Positions 1-7,761 of a stretch of DNA of 64,000 nucleotides are shown here, piece after piece. Origin of the DNA: Trichomonas vaginalis G3 (Eukaryota; Parabasalia; Trichomonadida; Trichomonadidae); contig NC_067207.1 of the NCBI RefSeq assembly GCF_026262505.1, positions 31,898,082 to 31,962,081 on the forward strand. Direction: 5' to 3'. A program made the position numbers and the translations under genes. Position 1 is the first letter of the stretch, and each line of letters starts with the position of its first letter. Under the pieces are notes generated by a model, which ran no database searches, was not told the origin of the DNA, and saw only the letters and a list, made by a program, of their open reading frames with translations.

Positions 1-130
1 ACCATCTGACACATAAACGACTTCACTAATGACTTCACTAACGACTTCACTAACGAATTCACTAACGAATTCACTACCGTCCTCACTAAATAAAATATAA
101 CCTTATTTTTATTTTTTTTAATTTTTTATT

Positions 131-135
131 TCATT
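131..135 (+). promoter_or_regulatory. Initiator-like TCATT upstream of TIR gene
   Basis: TCATT fits the T. vaginalis initiator consensus TCA(+1)Y(T/A) and lies 8 bases before the ATG at 144. The mirrored copy is at 23878-23882 on the minus strand. Match to consensus is seen; use as a start site is inferred. Confidence 0.45.
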
Positions 136-143
136 ACAAAGAC

Positions 144-578
144 ATGTCCGACTACATTTACTATGACTCTTTCCCAGAACGTTTCCGTGAACTATTCAAA
201 ACTCAAGTAAAACTGAGAAACATGCATTTTAACAAAGACAGACCCATTGACGATGAAAGAAACCCTGAATATATTATAATACCTTATGATGCTAAATTTA
301 TTGCATACATTCCTTATGGACGTAGAGGAACGAAAACTATTTCAACAAAGACGAAAAATTATTTCTGGAGCGATGAAGAAAATTGCCTTATCTACATAAA
401 TGCATACTTAAATAAAGCTACATATTGTACAAAAGAAGGTTGGACTGGATTTGAGCTCTACATATACGACGACGATGGAAACAGACGTTGTGTATACCCA
501 TACGATAATATGTACCATTGTTTTCATCAAGCATTAAACGAATACATAGTCAGTAAGGGTCTCATTCCTGTTGAGTAG
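144..578 (+). CDS. TIR-resident hypothetical protein, left copy
   Basis: This 144-residue protein is encoded wholly inside the terminal inverted repeat, so it exists twice in the element with identical sequence (other copy 23435-23869, minus). It is rich in Tyr and Asp (YDDDG and YPYDN patterns) and has no signal peptide or membrane segment. I do not recognise the family. The start is supported by an initiator-like TCATT just upstream. The second terminus at 2541 carries a different, shorter gene in the equivalent place, so this slot seems to be exchangeable between Maverick lineages. Confidence 0.6.
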   Translation: MSDYIYYDSFPERFRELFKTQVKLRNMHFNKDRPIDDERNPEYIIIPYDAKFIAYIPYGRRGTKTISTKTKNYFWSDEENCLIYINAYLNKATYCTKEGWTGFELYIYDDDGNRRCVYPYDNMYHCFHQALNEYIVSKGLIPVE

Positions 579-804
579 ATATGCTTTATTTTTGTTCCCA
601 CATTTATTTAAAAATTAATGATATCACCACCCTCACACGTATGAAAACATAGCACAAAAATAAATTTAGGTGAAGCGGTGAAATCTCACCTCTTTTTTCA
701 CCCGGTTTTCTACCCTCTTGAATTCATTGCTTTATAACTCTCTTCCTTGATTTCTTTTTAGTTGCTTTCTTCACGTCTGTCTCCAACTTGACTGTCTTTC
801 TTCT

Positions 805-1251
805 TCATCCATAATGATACCAATTACTTCCACCAGTCAATGGGTCAAATGGTCGTTCATAAGGGTTTCCATACATTCCATAAGGTCCGTATGGATAAAC
901 CGCTGGTGGAGAAGAAACATTTTCTTTAGTTCCATCGACTCTATTTAAATGCATTGTTTCACCTTTCATCTGGTCATTAAAGTCTTTTGCGTGTTTTGCA
1001 AACTCATCGTCCTTTCCTAAAGCATTTTCTGACTCAGTCGCAACCAAATTGGATGCTTTATTTATGAGCCCTATTTTATTCAATCTTAGCTTCTTTGCAA
1101 CCCAGCCTCCAATCTTTCCTTTATTTGCATCTAATGTCTTCGAAACCCTACCTCCACTCATTTTATTTACTGCGTCATAAGCTCCAAGTGCTTTTGCTCC
1201 AAATGCTAATGCTTTTGTTCCCATTGCGCCTAAAGCTGCCCAAGCTACCAT
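805..1251 (-). CDS. Small pVI-like structural protein, duplicated copy (X)
   Basis: The reading frame has a hydrophobic Ala/Gly-rich N-terminus (MVAWAALGAMGTKALAFGAK), a polar middle and a Pro/Tyr/Gly-rich tail (YPYGPYGMYGNPY). Short proteins with an amphipathic or hydrophobic start and a basic C-terminus resemble adenovirus protein VI-type minor capsid proteins found in Polintons; that role is inferred from composition and position only. It is a near-identical duplicate of the fossil copy at 3197-3723. It sits in the part of the element that lies left of the internal terminus at 2541. Confidence 0.5.
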   Translation of the reverse strand: MVAWAALGAMGTKALAFGAKALGAYDAVNKMSGGRVSKTLDANKGKIGGWVAKKLRLNKIGLINKASNLVATESENALGKDDEFAKHAKDFNDQMKGETMHLNRVDGTKENVSSPPAVYPYGPYGMYGNPYERPFDPLTGGSNWYHYG

Positions 1252-2363
1252 TTACACCATATTAAAATCATCTCTCTTCAATATTATCTCATAAAAGTTC
1301 TCGTTACTGGAGAAAGTCAATGAAACATAAACATTCTCACGGGCTTCACCCTCACCGCTTTGCGGTCTATCTAACTTCTTTCTTTCTCATCTATTCGCTT
1401 CAAAATGTCTGAACAATTGCTAACATCTTCTACAACAGTTATTTCATCATGAACGACCTTTAAGAACAAGCTCATTTAATATGCAATTAAAATCATCTCA
1501 ATAATGAGTCCATCCTTTTCCATCTTTAGGTAGCACAACATCTTTCATTGAAAGGTTCGACAAGTCTTATGTTAAACTTACTGACAAAGTTTGTTATACT
1601 ATAATGCTTCGGTGGCGAATACATGTAGTTTGAAAGACATAATATAGATTCTTCAGCAAATTCACTTATACTGGATTTTATAACAATGTTCTCACGAGAC
1701 CAAACGCTACAATTGACAATCTTGTAAGCAATCCTGCTGAGCCTTCAACTGTAAACGTCGATGGTAACATTCCGAAGGTCATCTATTGACATCTTTGAGT
1801 CACTGAATTTAAAGATTTTCTTAAAGCAATCGTCATTATCTAACCATGCAATAGCTTTGAAGTTTTCATTCGAATATACATCTGCTTCATTAAATGTAAA
1901 ACCCGACTTCTTTGCAGAGACGACTTTAAAATCTATTGCATTTGTTTCAAAAATTATATGCTATGGTAACTTCTGAAGGTAATAGATGTCTTCTGCTGTA
2001 AGTTGTTCTTTTCAATACCGTTTGAAGCTTTGTGTTAAAACTTTCATGTCATCTCCTGTATCTAAGTTCACATACACAGCAACAGGGAAACTATCTTGCT
2101 TCTTTGTTTCATCATTATATCTCAAAACATTAAAGTTCTTCAATAATATTGTCCTTCTGCTGGAATACTTCTAACTTGTCTTATTTCAATAGCTTTCTCA
2201 CCTCCTACATATTCTACCCAGTGTCTTGGATATTCATAAGTATACTGACTTTCTTGAATTTTGGTTGGTTTCATCATAACGTGTTCATAGTATATCTTTA
2301 TACTCTTGTCAGTTAGACTCGGTGCTATGTTCTGAATATTTCTGACTTGCATTTTTAATGGAG
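1252..2363 (-). pseudogene. Broken duplicate of the 74-aa and 293-aa capsid-region genes
   Basis: The DNA is close to identical to 3724-4830, which encodes a 74-residue small protein followed by a 293-residue candidate minor capsid protein. This copy carries several interruptions and is clearly a fossil. It shows that the left 2.5 kb of the window is a second copy of the left arm of a Maverick, joined to a new terminus at 2541. See the intact versions for functional discussion. Confidence 0.75.
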
Positions 2364-2368
2364 ATAAA

Positions 2369-2540
2369 ATGAAGCATTTAATACATGATGTAGATGAAGA
2401 CATGAATGAAACTACAGACAAACTTAACTCTTCTCTTATTCTTCCTTTCAGTAAGGACTATGAATTCTGTTCAAATGGTGTGTATTTCTATTGTGGAAAG
2501 ATGGGTTCAGGTAAGACATTTAACCTCATTCGTCATATAC
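2369..2540 (+). pseudogene. 5' fragment of a second packaging ATPase gene
   Basis: Nearly identical to the start of the ATPase gene at 4847-5734, including the Walker A motif GKMGSGKT. Homology stops at 2540, exactly where a Maverick terminus (AGTTAGTAT...) begins. The fragment thus marks the site at which another Maverick end became joined to this copy. Confidence 0.8.
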
Positions 2541-3190
2541 AGTTAGTATACAAGTCTTGGGTATGGTGGCACTGCGCACCTACTTACCCATTATATGTGA
2601 ATTTGACACTTTACAAAACCGTTAACGTATATTTTACAACATGAACGCAAAAACTAACTTAACCTTAAATATTTACAAAGCCGCCAACAATTTCACCTCA
2701 CTATCGTTCTCACTAACAACTTCACTAATGTTCTCATAAATTTTCCTCAATATCTTCATCATCAGTGTTAACCCTATTGTAGTCATACTTGAAGCCATAA
2801 ACTTTCTCTAACTTCTTAACGTACAATTTACATAACTTACCTTCGTCATCGTATGGTTTAATGATATAACTATTTCTATCTTTATAAACAGTCAATGAAA
2901 AGTCAACTGGTCTCGGATGTATTTGAAAGAACATGTTATGCTCAGGAAGGAAGAATAAATGTTTAAATGTATGTTTGTTATATGTTTTGATTTGTATGAG
3001 TTGCTTTTGTTCTGTCATTACATCCAAATAAAATAAAAATAATTTTAAAAAATAAAATAAAAAATAAATGATATCACCACCCTCACACGTATGAAAACAT
3101 AGCACAAAAATAAATTTAGGTGAAGTGGTGAGATCGAACCCGATTTCTAACCCGATTTCTAACCCGATTTCTAACCTCATTTCTACCCTG
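2541..3190 (+). repeat. Internal Maverick terminus (type Y inverted repeat)
   Basis: Starts with AGTTAGTAT, as does the inward-read right end of Maverick A, then shares stretches such as GGCACTGCGC, TTTGACACTTTAC and CGTATATTTTACAAC with the other tip. Its inner part (about 3069-3133) matches 619-690. The middle differs: the 144-residue TIR gene is replaced by a shorter unrelated-looking gene. No partner repeat of this exact type is visible, so the right half of this Y copy may have been lost by recombination with X. Confidence 0.75.
2734..3018 (-). CDS. TIR-type hypothetical protein of terminus Y
   Basis: A 94-residue frame starting at MTEQKQ; upstream in-frame residues come from the GATTTCTAACCC mini-repeat and are unlikely to be coding. 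The C-terminus is acidic (NTDDEDIEENL). The segment YDDEGKLCKLYVKKLEKVYG faintly resembles the end of the HNH proteins of Maverick B (DGKYVQIHLNKFKKLYG); this is an eye-level similarity only. Function unknown. Confidence 0.5.
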   Translation of the reverse strand: MTEQKQLIQIKTYNKHTFKHLFFLPEHNMFFQIHPRPVDFSLTVYKDRNSYIIKPYDDEGKLCKLYVKKLEKVYGFKYDYNRVNTDDEDIEENL

Positions 3191-3196
3191 TTGAAT

Positions 3197-3723
3197 TCAT
3201 TGCTTTATAACTCTCTTCCTTGGTTTCTTTTTAGTTGCTTTCTTCACGTCTGTCTCCAACTTGACTGTCTTTCTTCTTCGTCCATAATGATACCAATTAC
3301 TTCCACCAGTCAATGGGTCAAATGGTCGTTCATAAGGGTTTCCATACATTCCATAAGGTCCGTATGGATAAACCGCTGGTGGAGAAGAAACATTTTCTTT
3401 AGTTCCATCGACTCTATTTAAATGCATTGTTTCACCTTTCATCTGGTCATTAAAGTCTTTTGCGTGTTTTGCAAACTCATCGTCCTTTCCTAAAGCATTT
3501 TCTGACTCAGTCGCAACCAAATTGGATGCTTTATTTATGAGCCCTATTTTATTCAATCTTAGCTTCTTTGCAACCCAGCCTCCAATCTTTCCTTTATTTG
3601 CATCTAATGTCTTCGAAACCCTCCTCCACTCATTTTATTTACTGCGTCATAAGCTCCAAGTGCTTTTGCTCCAAATGCTAATGCTTTTGTTCCCATTGCG
3701 CCTAAAGCTGCCCAAGCTACCAT
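3197..3723 (-). pseudogene. pVI-like small structural protein, main copy (fossil)
   Basis: Same protein as at 805-1251, with a long basic tail visible (RRRKTVKLE...KKKPRKRVIKQ). The hydrophobic start, Pro/Tyr/Gly-rich middle and Lys/Arg-rich end suggest a capsid-interior, membrane- or DNA-contacting minor protein, by analogy with adenoviral pVI or core proteins. This copy is broken. It follows immediately after the 74-residue gene with stop and start touching, as in a tightly packed minus-strand run. Confidence 0.55.
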
Positions 3724-3948
3724 TTACACCATATTAAAATCATCTCTCTTCAATATTATCTCATAAAAGTTCTCGTTACTGGAGAAAGTCAATGAAACAT
3801 AAACATTCTCACGGGCTTCACCCTCACCGCTTTGCGGTCTATCTAACTTCTTTCTTATCTCATCTATTCGCTTCAAAATGTCTGAACAATTGCTAACATC
3901 TTCTACAACAGTTATTTCATCATGAACGACCTTTAAGAACAAGCTCAT
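3724..3948 (-). CDS. Small hypothetical Maverick protein (74 aa)
   Basis: A 74-residue charged protein (MSLFLKVVHDEITVVED...). It is wedged between the 293-residue candidate capsid gene (stop at 3949) and the pVI-like gene, with no spacer on either side. A second, fossil copy lies at about 1252-1480. No known domain recognised; the position suggests a virion morphogenesis role. Confidence 0.6.
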   Translation of the reverse strand: MSLFLKVVHDEITVVEDVSNCSDILKRIDEIRKKLDRPQSGEGEARENVYVSLTFSSNENFYEIILKRDDFNMV

Positions 3949-4830
3949 TTAATATGCAATTAAAATCATCTCAATAATGAGTCCATCCTTTCCATCTTTA
4001 GGTAGCACAACATCTTTCATTGAAGAAGGTTCGACAAGTCTTATGTTAAACTTACTGACAAAGTTTGTTATACTATAATGCTTCGGTGGCGAATACATGT
4101 AGTTTGAAAGACATAATATAGATTCTTCAGCAAATTCACTTATACTGGATTTTATAACAATGTTCTCACGAGACCAAACGCTACCAATTGACAATCTTGT
4201 AAGCAATCCTGCTGAGCCTTCAACTGTAAACGTCGATGGTAACATTCCACGAAGGTCATCTATTGACATCTTTGAGTCACTGAATTTAAAGATTTTCTTA
4301 AAGCAATCGTCATTATCTAACCATGCAATAGCTTTGAAGTTTTCATTCGAATATACATCTGCTTCATTAAATGTAAAACCCGACTTCTTTGCAGAGACGA
4401 CTTTAAAATCTATTGCATTTGTTTCAAAATTATATGCTATGGTAACTTCTGAAGGTAATAGATGTCCTTCTGCTGTAAGTTGTTCTTTCAATACCGTTTG
4501 AAGCTTTGTGTTAAAAACTTTCATGTCATCTCCTGTATCTAAGTTCACATACACAGCAACAGGGAAACTATCTTGCTTCTTTGTTTCATCATTATATCTC
4601 AAAACATTAAAGTTCTTCAATAATATTGTCCTTCCTGCTGGAATACTTCTAACTTGTCTTATTTCAATAGCTTTCTCACCTCCTACATATTCTACCCAGT
4701 GTCTTGGATATTCATAAGTATACTGACTTTCTTGAATTTTGGTTGGTTTCATCATAACGTGTTCATAGTATATCTTTATACTCTTGTCAGTTAGACTCGG
4801 TGCTATGTTCTGAATATTTCTGACTTGCAT
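3949..4830 (-). CDS. Candidate minor capsid protein, family 1
   Basis: A 293-residue protein, start chosen at MQVRNIQNIAPS (4830): the further-upstream in-frame Met would overlap the divergent ATPase gene. Two blocks recur in the frames at 19306-20162, 32742-33588 and 38591-39451: an early [FY]xxPxxW...[KR]xIxI block (here YTYEYPRHWVEYVGG) and a late block with S-rich strand, PP/LP and a terminal beta-rich segment. It contains a beta-strand-like pattern with no membrane segment. Polintons encode a single-jelly-roll penton protein; this is a candidate for it or an associated spike base. Assignment is inference from recurrence, size and neighbours. Confidence 0.6.
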   Translation of the reverse strand: MQVRNIQNIAPSLTDKSIKIYYEHVMMKPTKIQESQYTYEYPRHWVEYVGGEKAIEIRQVRSIPAGRTILLKNFNVLRYNDETKKQDSFPVAVYVNLDTGDDMKVFNTKLQTVLKEQLTAEGHLLPSEVTIAYNFETNAIDFKVVSAKKSGFTFNEADVYSNENFKAIAWLDNDDCFKKIFKFSDSKMSIDDLRGMLPSTFTVEGSAGLLTRLSIGSVWSRENIVIKSSISEFAEESILCLSNYMYSPPKHYSITNFVSKFNIRLVEPSSMKDVVLPKDGKDGLIIEMILIAY

Positions 4831-4846
4831 TTTTAATGGAGATAAA
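4831..4846. promoter_or_regulatory. 16-bp divergent promoter between capsid-like gene and ATPase
   Basis: The start codons of the minus-strand 293-aa gene and plus-strand ATPase face each other across TTTTTAATGGAGATAA. The same 16-18-base layout recurs at 7745, 33589 and 35953, always with a TTTTA- or TTTTTA-like block. Transcripts would have almost no 5' leader, which is usual in T. vaginalis. Confidence 0.5.
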
Positions 4847-5734
4847 ATGAAGCATTTAATACATGACGTAGATGAAGACATGAATGAAACTACAGACAAA
4901 CTTAACTCTTCTCTTATTCTTCCTTTCAGTAAGGACTATGAATTCTGTTCAAATGGTGTGTATTTCTATTGTGGAAAGATGGGTTCAGGTAAGACATTTA
5001 ACCTCATTCGTCATATACTCATAACAGAGCGTTTAGGAAACGACTCTTACTATGACCAAATCATTATATCAGCAACTTCAGACTCTATGGATTCAACAGC
5101 GAAAACATTCATGAGTAAAGTTCAAGCATCTGTCGTTAAAGTTCCAGATAGCGAACTCATTGAATTTCTTCAACGTTACATTCGACGTAAGAGAAAATAT
5201 TATGCTATTGTAGAGTTCATACAGTCAGGAATGCAAAAGACTTCAGAAGAGATGGAAAGAATTATTGACAAACACCACTTACGTCAGTACTCAGGAGTTT
5301 ACGATATGAAACGACTGACAAACTACATTCTATCAAAACTTTCAAAATACCCCTTCAAAAAGTATCCTTCAAACACTCTGCTCGTTTGTGACGACTTCGC
5401 CGGAAAAGGTTTAGTGTCAAAGCCTGACTCACCATTAGCTAACATCATAACTAAAGTCAGACATTACCATTTAACTGTAGCAATACTTATGCAAACATGG
5501 CGTTTCCTTGCTTTAAACATAAAACGTCTCATAACTGACTTCGTTATCTTTCAAGGTTTCTCACGCTATGATATTGAACTCATTTGGAAACAGTCAGGTA
5601 TAACATTACCTTTTGAAGAAATTTGGGAAGCATATAAGTCTCTCATCTCTCCTCGTTCATACCTTGAGATTCATATCATGACTAATACCATTAAAGTCAA
5701 AAATATTCCATGGGAACGACCAACATTGTTTTAA
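4847..5734 (+). CDS. A32/FtsK-like genome packaging ATPase
   Basis: This 295-residue P-loop ATPase has Walker A GKMGSGKT (about residues 43-50) and a Walker B-like hydrophobic stretch LLVCDDF (about 180). A downstream ITKVRHYHLTVAILMQT segment matches the arginine-finger/sensor region typical of FtsK-HerA superfamily DNA-packaging ATPases of Polintons, poxviruses (A32) and virophages. It should pump the linear genome into capsids. It is open from start to stop, and homologous to the minus-strand gene at 45040-45915 in Maverick B. Its stop overlaps the convergent gene by four bases. Confidence 0.85.
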   Translation: MKHLIHDVDEDMNETTDKLNSSLILPFSKDYEFCSNGVYFYCGKMGSGKTFNLIRHILITERLGNDSYYDQIIISATSDSMDSTAKTFMSKVQASVVKVPDSELIEFLQRYIRRKRKYYAIVEFIQSGMQKTSEEMERIIDKHHLRQYSGVYDMKRLTNYILSKLSKYPFKKYPSNTLLVCDDFAGKGLVSKPDSPLANIITKVRHYHLTVAILMQTWRFLALNIKRLITDFVIFQGFSRYDIELIWKQSGITLPFEEIWEAYKSLISPRSYLEIHIMTNTIKVKNIPWERPTLF

Positions 5735-6249
5735 AGTTTAACCTTCAATTGACTGATGGTAAACAAATTCCATGCATCTCTGTCGCCATTTCTGTTAATA
5801 TTTTTGCTGTCATTCATATCATCCACTTCCCCATCCGTTAGCTTTTGAGGATATGCGTTAGAATAGCTGTTCTTAAATGAAGGCTTTTCACCTTTGAGAG
5901 CATAAACTCTATAACTTTCTGCATACTTTATGTTTGAACCTCCTGAGCCATCATTGACATAAATTTTTATAGGCTTCCACCCTTTGTTCATATTCCTGCT
6001 TCTTCCCTTTGCTCTTTTGTTCAGTAGTTCTACATCTTTATACACAGCTCCTGTCTCAGTGAATTCAACAATATTTTCATTCGTTAGCTTTACATTCAAA
6101 CCCTTGTCGAGTATATTGTTCATTTCATACATATAAAAGGTTTTTATTCTATATGAAATGAGAAGCAAATCCATCTTAGCTGGTGCCGTTAATGTTCCAA
6201 TTGAACCAACATCAAATGTTGACTCACGAACGACAAACAATATTGTCAT
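5731..6249 (-). CDS. Hypothetical Maverick protein (172 aa)
   Basis: A 172-residue protein with a Ser/Gly-rich loop (NDGSGGSNIKYAES) and a polar Asn/Asp-rich C-terminal part. No catalytic triad of the adenovirus-type cysteine protease expected in Polintons can be seen. It overlaps the ATPase stop by four bases and faces away from 6268-6771. No counterpart recognised in Maverick B. Function unknown. Confidence 0.5.
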   Translation of the reverse strand: MTILFVVRESTFDVGSIGTLTAPAKMDLLLISYRIKTFYMYEMNNILDKGLNVKLTNENIVEFTETGAVYKDVELLNKRAKGRSRNMNKGWKPIKIYVNDGSGGSNIKYAESYRVYALKGEKPSFKNSYSNAYPQKLTDGEVDDMNDSKNINRNGDRDAWNLFTISQLKVKL

Positions 6250-6267
6250 AAAGAACTATAGTTCAGA

Positions 6268-6771
6268 GTGTTTGAAAGAAAAAGAACCAGACTTAAGTCG
6301 GTGAATTTAAACACAGCTTCAAACGCTAACGCTACATCAGATGTTAAGTTAGAGTATCCACCACTGGACCAAATTCTTTCAAGAGAAGCCAACGACAACC
6401 CTTACACAAATGTTCAAACAAATCCTTCAGATAACGTAGACCATTACCTTCTTCAGTTATACCAAACAATTTTACTCAAAGACGATAAGAAGCTTTTGAC
6501 AAATCTTATAAGTAAGAACCAAATAATTCTAACAAAGGAGGACCTTGAAAATATTATATCACGAATAACAGGAAAGCAATGTGTCATTGACTATCTCGAC
6601 CCTGAAATCGAATGCTGTGGTCAAACTCCAATATTCATGAAAATAGGTAACATCCGCATCATTGAAACACCAGGTACTCCAGGAGTTGAGTTTAAGTATA
6701 AATATTCGAACGAGTATACAAAACTATCTACTTACTATAAGCTTTGTTTGAAATATGTTTTAGTAAATTAA
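6268..6771 (+). CDS. Conserved small Maverick protein with I-x-CCG motif
   Basis: About 167 residues; the exact start is uncertain. The C-terminal half carries DPEIECCGQTP followed by beta-strand-like stretches. Maverick B has a counterpart at 48437-49015 (EPDIACCGVSY) that, like this one, lies next to the family-2 structural gene, so order is conserved between the elements. The N-terminus is basic and Ser/Asn-rich. Probably a minor virion component; no characterised family recognised. Confidence 0.55.
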   Translation: MFERKRTRLKSVNLNTASNANATSDVKLEYPPLDQILSREANDNPYTNVQTNPSDNVDHYLLQLYQTILLKDDKKLLTNLISKNQIILTKEDLENIISRITGKQCVIDYLDPEIECCGQTPIFMKIGNIRIIETPGTPGVEFKYKYSNEYTKLSTYYKLCLKYVLVN

Positions 6772-7007
6772 AGCAATTTGTAATATCTATCCAAAACTTC
6801 TTCAACAGTATCGAACTCATCTTCATAATGCAAACCTAATCTTATTGACTTGGTGCAGTTTTCACTAACACAATATTTTTCTGTTCTCTTGACTGACATA
6901 ACTAACTCATTTGTTTCATCAAACAGCAACAACCAAAGTTCATGACCTAATACATAACATTCATACTTTATATTTTTAGCTCTGAGTTCTCTTGTAAGCT
7001 GTTGCAT
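6768..7007 (-). CDS. Hypothetical small protein (79 aa)
   Basis: A 79-residue charged protein (MQQLTRELRAKNIKYECYVLG...). It overlaps the upstream plus-strand gene stop by four bases and its start overlaps the end of the family-2 structural gene by about 40 bases, a packing typical for this element. Not recognised. Confidence 0.45.
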   Translation of the reverse strand: MQQLTRELRAKNIKYECYVLGHELWLLLFDETNELVMSVKRTEKYCVSENCTKSIRLGLHYEDEFDTVEEVLDRYYKLL

Positions 7008-7744
7008 TTAATATTTTCTAAAAAGTCAACTTCAACAGTCATTCGCACTGGTGCCTTCAGTTCTACAGGCTCTCCTTGAAAGTCAACAAGTCTGAATTGC
7101 ATGTCTTTCAAATTATGAGGACTAATGCGAACCCATTTACCTAAATGAGTTGCTATGACAGGAACGTTTGGAATGAACATTGAATTTACTTCATAACAGA
7201 AGGATTTATATTCTACTGAACCTTTACTATTAACTCCTGAAATACCTGTGACATTAGCTATTTTTGACTCAATGTACAAACAATTGCCATAACATACGTA
7301 TGGAACAGATTTCATCTCAATCGTTTTGTCAACACTTTTCAAAGGAAATGTCATATGGTATGCTCCCAAAAGAAGTTGTACTCTATGACTCATTCTTGGT
7401 ATCTTAAACTCTTTCGCATAACTGAACTTCAAAACTCCTGCAATAAGTTTAACATTCATTAAGTTTTCTCCGTTATCCTTGTTTATTGTAGTATTTATGA
7501 GAGCATTTAACACTCCAGCTAATGTTTCCATCTTATATTCTACATTATTGTGAAATCTTATTTCGTGCTTCTTTCCATCTATTTCAAGCTCCATGAAATC
7601 TGTTTCGTCAGTTATAACGAATGAAGCAATAGTATTAAAGTCAACCATTCTGAATGCAAGTGGCTCATTCTGTAGACCTAAGTTTGTTTGTAGTTTTACT
7701 GTCCCGTATTCGTTTGGGTCTGTACTTTGCAAATAGAACAACAT
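6968..7744 (-). CDS. Candidate minor capsid/spike protein, family 2
   Basis: About 258 residues from MLFYLQSTDPNE at 7744; an in-frame Met at 7777 would overlap the fibre gene and spoil the 17-base divergent spacer seen elsewhere. The C-terminal block FRLVDFQGEPVELKAPVRM matches TLVDANFVPVKLLCPMYLS in the 265-residue protein of Maverick B (47635-48432), and similar end blocks occur in spike/penton-type proteins of Polinton-like viruses. Beta-rich, no membrane segment. Divergent from the fibre gene, which fits a structural partner. Confidence 0.55.
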   Translation of the reverse strand: MLFYLQSTDPNEYGTVKLQTNLGLQNEPLAFRMVDFNTIASFVITDETDFMELEIDGKKHEIRFHNNVEYKMETLAGVLNALINTTINKDNGENLMNVKLIAGVLKFSYAKEFKIPRMSHRVQLLLGAYHMTFPLKSVDKTIEMKSVPYVCYGNCLYIESKIANVTGISGVNSKGSVEYKSFCYEVNSMFIPNVPVIATHLGKWVRISPHNLKDMQFRLVDFQGEPVELKAPVRMTVEVDFLENIKCNSLQENSELKI

Positions 7745-7761
7745 TTTATTCTCATTAAAAT
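7745..7761. promoter_or_regulatory. 17-bp divergent promoter, family-2 gene and fibre gene
   Basis: TTTATTCTCATTAAAAT separates the two facing ATGs, if the family-2 protein begins at 7744. The arrangement repeats the compact divergent pairs at 4831, 33589 and 35953. Confidence 0.4.

Larger units (their letters stand above)
1..748 (+). repeat. Left terminal inverted repeat of Maverick A (type X), incomplete at window edge
   Basis: This stretch is the inverse of 23266-24000, differing mainly by one extra 12-bp unit near the tip. The outer part (about 20-85) is a run of 12-bp units of the form ACTTCACTAAYG. The inner part holds a whole gene (144-578) and ends with a GGTGAA-rich imperfect palindrome (about 670-712). 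A terminal repeat long enough to carry its own gene is compatible with Polintons, whose TIRs are commonly hundreds of bases long. Confidence 0.9.

Noticed and set aside
5731-6249. 172-aa protein as the expected Polinton cysteine protease
   Set aside because: No His-(Asp/Glu)-Cys arrangement or conserved HW-type motif can be seen; left as unknown.
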